Assembly (NCBI GenBank): GCA_030728235.1
Contig: JANRAA010000234.1
Span: forward strand, 9,219 to 17,539
DNA: 8,321 nucleotides
DNA from: Flavobacteriales bacterium
GTDB lineage: Bacteria > Bacteroidota > Bacteroidia > Flavobacteriales_D > Sanyastnellaceae
Direction of reading: 5' to 3'
Shown: piece by piece, positions 1 to 7,900 of the stretch
Numbering within the stretch: the first letter of the stretch is position 1
Layout: each line of letters begins with the position of its first letter
Notes under the pieces: model-generated
What the model saw: the letters and a program-made list of their open reading frames with translations, nothing else
Told to the model about the DNA's origin: nothing
Database searches by the model: none
Program-made: the position numbers and the translations under genes

Positions 1-1
1 T

Positions 2-949
2 CAACCCTCCTCCTTTTGTAGCCAACCAAATGTTCTCCTCTTTATCCATGAAGAGTTTTGAAACGCTACGTATCTCAAATTCCTGCCCTGGGTCGGGGTT
101 CAATGAGCGTTGATAAATGTCTGCTTTTCTATCGGTGAGTCGATATGCTCCATTTCGATTTGTGGCTATCCATAAACTTCCACTTTTTGTTTCGAGGATG
201 TCGTTGACCAAAAAACGGCTCAAATCAATGTCTGTTGCCGTTATTTCTTGCAGTTCGCGACTTTCTAACATGTACTGATAGACTCCAAACTCATCGGTAC
301 CTATAAAAACAGATGATCTGTCTAGCGATCCGTTCAGCGATGTAATGGGCATGCCCTCTAAATCTGGTATCCACTCTACTTCGGGTGATCCTGGATTGCC
401 AGTACCTACCCGCATAACTCCTAAATCGGTGCCTACCAACAGCTGATTATTCGACAACCTCAATATGCTGCTTGGAATACCTCCCGAAAATAAATCTTCG
501 TGAATACGCCACTCTCCACCGAGCATGCGCACTGCTAGCCGGCCATCTTGCAATAAAACCCATAATGTATATGCTTGTTGGGCTATACCGACAACGCGGA
601 CGTTGGCAAAATCTTTTGGAGTGCCAGATATAGCTTCTGTAGACCGAATGGCTAACTTCCCATAATAGTCGGCATACAATACTTCTCCATTGGAGAGTTG
701 ACTTGAGGATGATACAAAGGTTTCTTCGAGTTTATCGTTAGCTGAGGCCCGCTGCATGTGCACTCCATCAAATCGATACACTCCATTGCCAGTACCTATC
801 ATCAAATACCCCGAACTATCTTGATCTAGGGTATAGATAAAACGCTCTTTTAACCCTTCCTTTTCTCCAAATCGTTTGATGTGATATGTTTGAGAAAAGG
901 TGGTAGAAGATACTAGAAGGAAAAACAGAATAAGGTGGTGTCTGTTCAT
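2..949 (-). CDS. Two-component regulator propeller (Reg_prop) protein, N-terminal part (3' partial)
   Basis: The open frame starts at the ATG at 949 (sharing a base with the upstream TGA) and runs 316 codons off the left edge with no stop. Residues 1-19 are a signal peptide (MNRHHLILFFLLVSSTTFS, cleavage before Q20). The mature part carries repeated Reg_prop blade signatures of the form D-x-x-G-x-L/I-W/M-I/L-G/A-T-x-x-G-V/L-x-R: LDQDSSGYLMIGTGNGVYRF (41-60), LLVGTDLGVMR (170-180), VFIGTDEFGVYQY (214-226), GSLWIATNRNGAYRL (257-271) and DKEENIWLATKGGGL (302-316). In Bacteroidota such propellers usually form the periplasmic input half of one-protein sensor kinases or of HTH, LytTR or SpoIIE-type regulators, but the output domain lies outside the window. 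A PorZ-like T9SS propeller protein is an alternative. Family of the visible part is confident, full function is not. Confidence 0.5.
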   Translation of the reverse strand, partial: MNRHHLILFFLLVSSTTFSQTYHIKRFGEKEGLKERFIYTLDQDSSGYLMIGTGNGVYRFDGVHMQRASANDKLEETFVSSSSQLSNGEVLYADYYGKLAIRSTEAISGTPKDFANVRVVGIAQQAYTLWVLLQDGRLAVRMLGGEWRIHEDLFSGGIPSSILRLSNNQLLVGTDLGVMRVGTGNPGSPEVEWIPDLEGMPITSLNGSLDRSSVFIGTDEFGVYQYMLESRELQEITATDIDLSRFLVNDILETKSGSLWIATNRNGAYRLTDRKADIYQRSLNPDPGQEFEIRSVSKLFMDKEENIWLATKGGGL

Positions 950-1917
950 CATTTTCGAATCGGCTTGGCTGTCGCCTTGCCTTGGAATTTAGGTATGCCG
1001 CCAATAGGTACTGTGTAGAAAGGCAACAGTTCCCCATATTGGTTAGTGACGTAGAACACTACGTTGTTATTGTTAACTTTTAAAGTGTTGTCTTTCGTAA
1101 ACTGAATGTCCAATGACTTGCCTCTTTCAGCATCTTTAATCATGTATTGACTCTGCGACCAATGATCGTCGCCACTTGTTGTCAAATCCTCTGCAAAGGT
1201 AACCGCTGAATAAATGCGGATATAGCCGTCGTTGTCCCAATCGTAATTGGCCTGCGCCAACGATACAACTTTATCGTCAACATAAGGATAGACGTGTGAG
1301 GTTTGCCAAGGATCTGAATGCAATCGAAAGGTATACTCGAAGGTGAAGGCGTTTCCCCCTTCTACTCCAATGTTTTTGTCGGGAATGGTGGTCATGAAAT
1401 AGCGGTACAAATTGCCGTCATCGCCTTTCAACCCTTCTGCAATAAGCTTGAAAACAATGCCTCCGTACTTGGCGCTCTTCTCACCCTCCGATGGATTAAA
1501 CGGTCCGAAGGTGTACCATTTATTATCGTAGTCGGCTTGTGCGCCAAAGGTCTTGTTCGCCAACAAGGTGCCGCTCTTGAAGTTTCCTTTTGGATTGGTA
1601 GCTCGTGCATCTGGATCTGTAATGCAACCCACTCCTCCATATACAGAAAAACGGGTCATGGTATTGAAACTGCCATTCATCTCGTCGTTGGCACCTCCGC
1701 AATCGGGATCAAAAACCCTGATATAAAAGGGCTGCTTGTAATCTGAGGGGACAGTGAAAAAGAAGGTCTGACTGTGGTCGTCATCGCCCCAAGATGTAGC
1801 TGCATCTCCGCCAAATGTGACTAGAAATGGAATGTTCTCTTCTACTGCAGGTACAGGCTGAGCTGTAGCTATTGAAAAAGAAAAAACAAATAATAGAAAC
1901 GACAATATCTTCATCAT
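949..1917 (-). CDS. Secreted protein of unknown family with probable internal repeat
   Basis: I do not recognise this family. From the ATG at 1917 it is 322 residues. A second ATG follows at once (1914), and an in-frame TTG at 1968 would add 17 residues and overlap the previous stop. The ATG pair is preferred because it gives a compact signal peptide (MMKILSFLLF...SIATA, cleavage before Q20). The mature part looks beta-rich and acidic, with no membrane segment. Asp/Asn-rich patches such as GDDDHSQ (44-50), FDPDCGGANDE (69-79), DWDNDG (226-231) and GDDHWSQ (249-255) could bind calcium (inference). The first and last of these begin segments that align without gaps, suggesting two related sandwich domains. 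Two cysteines (73, 98) could form a disulfide. The C terminus is basic (KATAKPIRK), and no T9SS sorting domain is evident, so a periplasmic or envelope location is likelier than surface display. Its TGA stop overlaps the next start as TGATG. Co-transcription suggests an accessory to the adhesin complex. Confidence 0.5.
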   Translation of the reverse strand: MMKILSFLLFVFSFSIATAQPVPAVEENIPFLVTFGGDAATSWGDDDHSQTFFFTVPSDYKQPFYIRVFDPDCGGANDEMNGSFNTMTRFSVYGGVGCITDPDARATNPKGNFKSGTLLANKTFGAQADYDNKWYTFGPFNPSEGEKSAKYGGIVFKLIAEGLKGDDGNLYRYFMTTIPDKNIGVEGGNAFTFEYTFRLHSDPWQTSHVYPYVDDKVVSLAQANYDWDNDGYIRIYSAVTFAEDLTTSGDDHWSQSQYMIKDAERGKSLDIQFTKDNTLKVNNNNVVFYVTNQYGELLPFYTVPIGGIPKFQGKATAKPIRK

Positions 1918-1941
1918 GGCTTGAATAATTGATGTTACGAA

Positions 1942-1962
1942 GAGAAACGATAATTGTTTCTC
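1942..1962 (-). repeat. Short perfect inverted repeat (hairpin) after the OmpA-family stop codon
   Basis: Arms of 7 bases (GAGAAAC and GTTTCTC) flank a 7-base AT-rich loop. The hairpin starts two bases after the TGA stop of the OmpA-family gene and lies in the only real intergenic gap. The bases after it on the transcript (TTCGTAACATC) are not a U-run, so it does not look like a classical intrinsic terminator. A role in processing, partial attenuation or mRNA stability is possible; chance is not excluded. Confidence 0.5.
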
Positions 1963-1964
1963 GT

Positions 1965-4049
1965 TCAATTACCGAACTTTAGCTTTAGCTCAACTCTTCG
2001 GTTTTGGGTTCGTCCTTCTTCTGTGTCATTGTCCGCCTTCGGCTGCGATGACCCAAACCCAGCTGAATGCAGTCGTGCGGGAGAAATACCGCTTCTAACT
2101 AGGTACCCCACTACTGCCTCTGCTCGTTTTTCTGAAAGTCGTTGGTTGTAACTCTCACGTCCAACATCGTCGGTATGGGCTGATATATCTAAATACAATA
2201 ACAACTCCTCACTCATTATGTCAGATATCAACTCGAGGTTAAACACCGATGCTTCAGTCAGCGTAGCGCTGTTTGTTTCAAACTGAATATCTGCAAGCTG
2301 CTGAACTTTGTTGTTCAATTCCATCTGCTCTTCTTCTGTGTAAAAAGAACCCACCTGGGTGATGGCTACGTTGAACCTGCTCATCTCTTCACGTCGAACA
2401 ATTGAATTGACATATCCGCTGTCTAACAACTCTTGTCTCAATCCATACAAATTACTCATCCGCTCGTCGGCACCTACGCTGTAATGAAACAAGCTGTCGT
2501 GCTCTTGAAAGCGTTCGGTAATCTCATATTGGAGTTTACCAAAATAAGGATCTGTCAATGCTACACGCTCTGGCGACTCGTGAAACTCGACGAAATAAGT
2601 CAATGAATCGGCACCCTCAAAGGCAGGTGCAACCGATTGAATGGAAGGTGGCAATTCAACATATGTGGGCTCAAATTCATCCCGCACAACAATGCGTATC
2701 GATGAACATCGTCTTGGTGAATGGGCATCTGTTGGGTCGATGATGACACCTAATGAAACCATGTAATCACCAGGCTCTTCAAATGATAGCTCGATGTTTT
2801 TGTCCGCAAACTTCCTTCCGTCAGAGACGATCCAAAACCAGTTTTCATTTGGAAAACCGTTCAATTCGGTGTCGTCAGAAAGCATGGTAAATAAGCTGTT
2901 GGTTGAAACTGTATCACTTGCTGTGATCAAGGGCAACCCTGATGATTCGATGAGTATTTCAAGCTCTGAAATTGTGCCGAAATGTGAGTTGGCAATGGTA
3001 TCAAAAACGTTCAATTCAACATTGTACCGACCCAATCCTGGGAAACAGTGTTCGTTGCTCAAACCAATACCGCGTGTACCATCCCCGAAATCCCACTCAT
3101 ATCGCAATGGCAAGGTATCAACAGGCTGAAATTCTGTTTCTTCAATCAAATAACAGGTTGCTGCTGGCCATGCTTCTTCGCACGGTCCAAATTCCGGAAA
3201 TCCTATGGTGAAACTAAAAAGATCCAAACCTTCTCGGTTTCTATCACTAACCAAATACCCTGTCGACTGATCTCTAAAAACTACGTTGTAGTCGTTAAAC
3301 TCAGAATTTAATGGCGCATCAGCTTTTACCGGTAAGGTCCACCTGTTCTCTTCTTTCTCGTTAATAAAAAAGATGTCAAAGCCTTCACAACCTGCAATGC
3401 TGTCTGTCGCAAACCACAATTTCCCATCGGGAGTGCAACTCGGAAAGATGTCGGTGCCTGTAGTGTTTACTGCCAACCCTAAATTTTCTGGTTTGTTCCA
3501 GTGATCACCATTTCTGATACTGCGAAAAATATCGGCTTTACCCACAGTCCCAGGTTGATCTGATGAGAAGTACAAATACTTTCCATCCCTGCTGTACGCA
3601 GGATGTGTGATGTTGTAGGTGTTGTCTGAGGTATTCCATTCAAATGGAACAGGTGCACTCCATCCGCCTGGAAGGCGCTCACTGAAAAACAACCCCAACA
3701 TACCGTCTTGTCGTTTGTCATGAGGCATAGTTGCACTGAAACATATCATCTGAGAATCAGGAGAAATGGCAATCGGGCCGAGATGAAACGAGGGTTCATA
3801 GGGCAATCGAAAAGATTTTACTTTCCCACTATTCACAACATACCAATGCGTTGAATACTTGGCGTCTTTGTCGAATTCTGCTTTGGTAAAATCGGTGCGA
3901 CGATCTGAACAAAAGACCAACGTTCCGTCTATCACGACTGGCGCATACTCGTCTGACGGTGTGTTGACATCCATCATTTGCACTTCATAGGTCTGACCAA
4001 TCAGCACCGATGAAACGAATAAACACAATATGGCTAAAGAGGTCTTCAT
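1965..4049 (-). CDS. OmpA-family envelope anchor with PD40 propeller, PKD-like and SPOR-like modules
   Basis: A complete 694-residue protein. Residues 1-18 are a signal peptide ending LIG before Q19; there is no lipobox cysteine. Residues about 35-280 contain PD40/WD40-like blades, for example SRDGKYLYFSSD (153-164), TPDGKLWFATD (206-216) and a final LVSDRNREG-like blade. Residues about 300-367 are a PKD domain with YEWDFGDG (317-324); 400-456 look like a second PKD module. Residues about 482-555 resemble a SPOR fold (YFVEF, then FHYSVGADER-x-x-x-x-x-x-LRQELLDSGY). Residues 587-692 are the OmpA C-terminal domain with HTDDVG, LSEKRA and NRRVEL; D627 and R642 have the 15-residue spacing of the diaminopimelate-binding Asp/Arg pair in Acinetobacter OmpA. 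Role inferred: periplasmic anchor linking the SprF-like complex to the cell wall. Unlike PorE, no TPR region is visible. Its start overlaps the upstream stop as TGATG. Confidence 0.5.
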   Translation of the reverse strand: MKTSLAILCLFVSSVLIGQTYEVQMMDVNTPSDEYAPVVIDGTLVFCSDRRTDFTKAEFDKDAKYSTHWYVVNSGKVKSFRLPYEPSFHLGPIAISPDSQMICFSATMPHDKRQDGMLGLFFSERLPGGWSAPVPFEWNTSDNTYNITHPAYSRDGKYLYFSSDQPGTVGKADIFRSIRNGDHWNKPENLGLAVNTTGTDIFPSCTPDGKLWFATDSIAGCEGFDIFFINEKEENRWTLPVKADAPLNSEFNDYNVVFRDQSTGYLVSDRNREGLDLFSFTIGFPEFGPCEEAWPAATCYLIEETEFQPVDTLPLRYEWDFGDGTRGIGLSNEHCFPGLGRYNVELNVFDTIANSHFGTISELEILIESSGLPLITASDTVSTNSLFTMLSDDTELNGFPNENWFWIVSDGRKFADKNIELSFEEPGDYMVSLGVIIDPTDAHSPRRCSSIRIVVRDEFEPTYVELPPSIQSVAPAFEGADSLTYFVEFHESPERVALTDPYFGKLQYEITERFQEHDSLFHYSVGADERMSNLYGLRQELLDSGYVNSIVRREEMSRFNVAITQVGSFYTEEEQMELNNKVQQLADIQFETNSATLTEASVFNLELISDIMSEELLLYLDISAHTDDVGRESYNQRLSEKRAEAVVGYLVRSGISPARLHSAGFGSSQPKADNDTEEGRTQNRRVELKLKFGN

Positions 4050-4951
4050 CAGAAAAAACGGGGGTTGTTGATTTGTCGGTTGTAAATCATGTCGTAACGC
4101 AAGGTCAACTCATGACTCCCTCTCGAATATTTCGACAGGGCAACACGCTCCATATCGTATGAATAAGCGATGCTGAACTGAGGTTTAACCCAATATCTCA
4201 ACATCCCTACAAACGTCTCTGTGCTGCGCGAACTCAAGCCAAACTCAATTTGTTTGTTGTAAGCCAAAAGCATATTGATATCCATTTTGACATAATCGCT
4301 TTGGTTTTTGTAAATCAATGTTGACGGACGAAGCATCCATGCGTCATTGATCTGCAAATTCAATCCTGTGTTGAAATACGGTCTGATTTTCAAGATGTCG
4401 AATTCAGCTACATATCCACCATCACGGTACACTTTATTGAGTAAACTTGGAGCCGAAAAACTGCAATAAAAGGTAGAATTGTAGTAATAAACTCCAGTCC
4501 CAATAACTGGCAATACTGAGCGATCGTCGTTGGCAAAAAGTATGTCTTGATTATCGGTCGTGCGCACCTCAGACCACGAATTGTGAGCTTGCTCTATCCC
4601 TCCTCTCAAACCGAAATGTAAATTTCCAGTGAGGACTTTCAAACGATAGCTACCCATAAGTGTAGATGTTGTGGTGCGTGTTACGCCTATTCTGTCGTTT
4701 GTTATCAAAACCACGGCACTAAAAGTGTCGGAAAAAAACGGACTGTGCGCACTGATGATTTGGGTTGAAGGAGCACCCTCAAAACCGGTCCATTGCTCGC
4801 GTGAGGTGGCCGAAATACTCATCGCACCAACCGACCCAGCAATGGCCGGATTCAATGGCAAGCCATGATGCATGTATTGCGAAATAGGTATTTGTTGAGC
4901 AAACCCAGCAAGCACCATAAACTGCAACACGATTAATATAACATACCTCAT
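4049..4951 (-). CDS. PorP/SprF family type IX secretion system outer-membrane protein
   Basis: A complete 300-residue protein, the usual size for the family. Residues 1-18 are a signal peptide ending GFA, with probable cleavage before Q19. The mature N terminus carries the family signature: QY-x-x-x-x-x-PLNPAIAGS (25-40), R-x-QW-GFEGAPSTQ (51-64), and a C-terminal YSYDM (263-267) with GSHELTLRYD (278-287). The rest is alternating strands expected of an outer-membrane barrel. From family knowledge, SprF of F. johnsoniae is needed to secrete or anchor the type B-CTD adhesin SprB, and PorP is a core T9SS component in Porphyromonas. Its position directly after a type B cargo gene, with a 4-base ATGA overlap, suggests it is the dedicated partner of that cargo. 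Its own stop overlaps the OmpA-family start as TGATG. No Shine-Dalgarno sequence precedes the start. Alternative: a general T9SS PorP, less likely in this context. Confidence 0.5.
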   Translation of the reverse strand: MRYVILIVLQFMVLAGFAQQIPISQYMHHGLPLNPAIAGSVGAMSISATSREQWTGFEGAPSTQIISAHSPFFSDTFSAVVLITNDRIGVTRTTTSTLMGSYRLKVLTGNLHFGLRGGIEQAHNSWSEVRTTDNQDILFANDDRSVLPVIGTGVYYYNSTFYCSFSAPSLLNKVYRDGGYVAEFDILKIRPYFNTGLNLQINDAWMLRPSTLIYKNQSDYVKMDINMLLAYNKQIEFGLSSRSTETFVGMLRYWVKPQFSIAYSYDMERVALSKYSRGSHELTLRYDMIYNRQINNPRFF

Positions 4952-7900
4952 GATCTGCGTATGATTAAGTATGATTCCACAGTTGTTCCATTAGGCAATA
5001 TCACAACCATGAAGTAGGTTTCTGAAGGCAATTCATCACCACGTAACGAAACTCCATTCCATGAATTATCATAGTTATGTGTTTGATAAACCAAATTACC
5101 GTCTCGATCGAAAACCTGTAACTGTGTGTTCGGGTACAACTCTAAACCAGTGATCTCAAAATTGTCGTTGAATCCATCACCATTTGGCGAAAATCCATTC
5201 GGAATGCTTAACGACAAAACCTCAACCATTAAATGATCGCTTTCGCTATGACATGGTGAATTCATAGATACCAAGACCATGTCATATGTACCTTCTTCCA
5301 ACCCACTAACCGCGATGTTGTTACCCATCATATCGATTGGAACACTTCCACCGCCGAGCCATGACACATTAAGCTCGCCAACACCGTCGAAAGTGAAATT
5401 CGTATTCAAATCTTGCCCCAATAACAAGGTAATTTGATCTTGACTAAAACTCGGAACTGATGGTGGCTCAACAAAAGCCACTGTCACGGTATCCGACGCA
5501 GCACAGCCATAAGACCCATAACCTGTAAGAGCAAAATGCTCGTCTTGATAGTCGTCGCTTTCCAAAATAGCCGTTAAATTATTCGCATCAAGTACCAAGG
5601 CGAATGGCCCACATGTCCACAAAACGTTATCCGCTGAACTCATCCCAGTTACTGCTGTATTCAAACCACATGTCTCGAAGTCAGCTCCAGCTGAAACAAT
5701 TGGACGCACGCCAACAGTGAACAATATCGTTGAATCTGCTGTGCACATTCCTTCAATGCTGGATAAGGTGATGCTGTGTTCTCCTTCGCCTATGATACTC
5801 GGATCCATGATATGATCGTTCAACACAGCCCCTGACCAACTGAATCCTTCGCTGTTGGCGACAAGACCATTTAAATCGAGAGCTTCATCTCCTACACACC
5901 AATGAAGTGGCATGTTCCAAGATGGCGTTGCCGGTAAGTTAATTTGAACGAATGTGGTGCAAGTTGCTGCATTGCCAGAAGCATCAGTAGCGATATAAAC
6001 CACCTGGTTGATGCCATCTTCAAATGCCAAGCCTGGTTGCCAAATGTTCGATTCAGAAAGTTCCATTGACACCACTTCGCAGTTGTCTTGAGCAATAGGC
6101 GAAGAAGGCATAACAAAAGGATCGCAAGATGAAACATTTGCACCACATGTGATGGTTGGAGCGTCAGTGTCAGCTACAGTAATCACAAATGAATCAACTG
6201 ACATGTTGCCCCACTCGTCGGTGGCGGTGAATTCAATATCATAGTCACCAATAGCAACAACGTCACCAATGGCTGGACCTGAGGTCTGAACCAACTCCAC
6301 AACTCCGCATCCACCAACTACAATCGGTGTTTCGAAGAAAATGATCGCTTCGCAATTCGACTCAACACTAAGTGTTGTATCGCTTTGAAGTACCATAAAT
6401 AAATCAGTAAAGTAGTTGAGAGCGATCTGTTGAGAACATACAAATGTGTTTCCGTTGGCATCAATGGCTTGAATTGAAACGTCGATGGTGCTTTCTGTAA
6501 CAACAGTTCCCGCTTCTGGAACTTGTGTAAACACTACCTCTCCACAGCTGCTCAATATCTCAATTCCATTCGCATAATCGGGAATCTCAAATGAACACGA
6601 AGACACAGAAATATCCGAAGGCAGGTTGCATGCAACATCCAAAATGGTTGTCGTCTGAAACTCAAACTGGGTTAGGCACGCATTGCTCAGCCCCATTTCA
6701 TCGGTCACAGTAATTGTAACTGGATATACTCCTGGTGCTATTAAAGTACCGATAGATGGCTCTTGTATAAAGCTAAATGCGCTGCATTCGGTTATAACGA
6801 CTTCAGACAATAGGTCTGGAATGGCCGCTAGGCATGCTTCGCTCGATTGAAAAAGCGTTGTCGGACAATCAATGATAGGTGCTACGTCATCAGCAACATG
6901 CACAACGAATGAGCAATTAGCTGAATTTCCCGCTTCATCTGTGGCTGTTATCTCAATGAGGTGATCTCCAACACTCAACTGGCTGCCTGCCAATGGATTT
7001 TGAGTTATTTCTGGGGATCCACAATTTTCGAAAACCGAAATCATGGCTGTAAAATCTTCGAGATCATAAAAACAATCCAAGCCCAATACACGATCTTGAT
7101 CAGAGATGCATTCTAAAACTGGCAACTCTGTATCTTCAACTGTCACAAGCTGTGCGCAAGTACTCTGGTTGCCTGCTGCATCATTTACAATCCAATTGAT
7201 GGTTGTTGTTCCAATCGGAAATTCAGTTGGTGCGTCGTGTGAAATATCAAACAATCCGCAAACATCAGATACCAATGGTGCTTCTGGTATGAATGATGAC
7301 ACACACAAGCCAGCATCAGCACTTACTATGATATCGCTCTGACATTGAACCGTTGGCGGTGTTGTATCAATAACGTTCACAATGAATGAACATGACGTGA
7401 CGTTGCCATGAATATCGGTTACCTCTATGGTAACCAAATTCTCACCTGCGGTCAATGCTGTTCCTTGAATTGGATTCTGACTAACGGTTAAGAGTTCACA
7501 GTTGTCAGAATAAACCAATGAGCTTGTAAAGTCTTCGAGCAAATATTCGCATGCATCATTCAATTCACGATTTTGATCTGAGATACACGATACACTCGGC
7601 GCGATGTCGTCAATTACTTCCAATTCAAATTCGCAGGTTGTATGATTACCCGCCTGGTCAGCAGCAACAATTTGAATGGTATGTTGCCCAGTTGTTAAAA
7701 CGGTTCCAGCAGCCGGAGTCTGTGTCAACACAACTGTTCCGCAGTTGTCTGAGGCACTTGAAATCAATGTAAAATCTTCTAGCGTGTACTGACAATCTGC
7801 TCCTGCGTTGCGCTGTGTGTCCGACAAACAGTCTAAAATCGGCAATTCATCATCCACAACTGTAACAGTTTGCGCGCAGGTGGTCGTGTTTCCGTTCTGA

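Noticed and set aside
816..1037. Minus-strand 73-codon frame across the junction of the last two genes
   Set aside because: It is out of frame with both the unknown secreted protein and the propeller protein, which together cover it and make sense as proteins.
1318..1746. Plus-strand open frame of 142 codons
   Set aside because: It lies wholly antisense to the secreted unknown protein, has no recognisable domain and no context, and the minus-strand gene has a signal peptide and fits the operon.
1942..1962. Intrinsic terminator
   Set aside because: The stem is short with only three G-C pairs, and no U-run follows on the transcript.
1918..1975. Internal promoter before the unknown secreted gene
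   Set aside because: No convincing Bacteroidota -7 TAnnTTTG element with a -33 TTTG-like box could be found; only loose partial matches.
2794..3129. Plus-strand open frame of 111 codons
   Set aside because: Antisense to the PKD region of the OmpA-family gene, whose domain content is unambiguous; no family resemblance.
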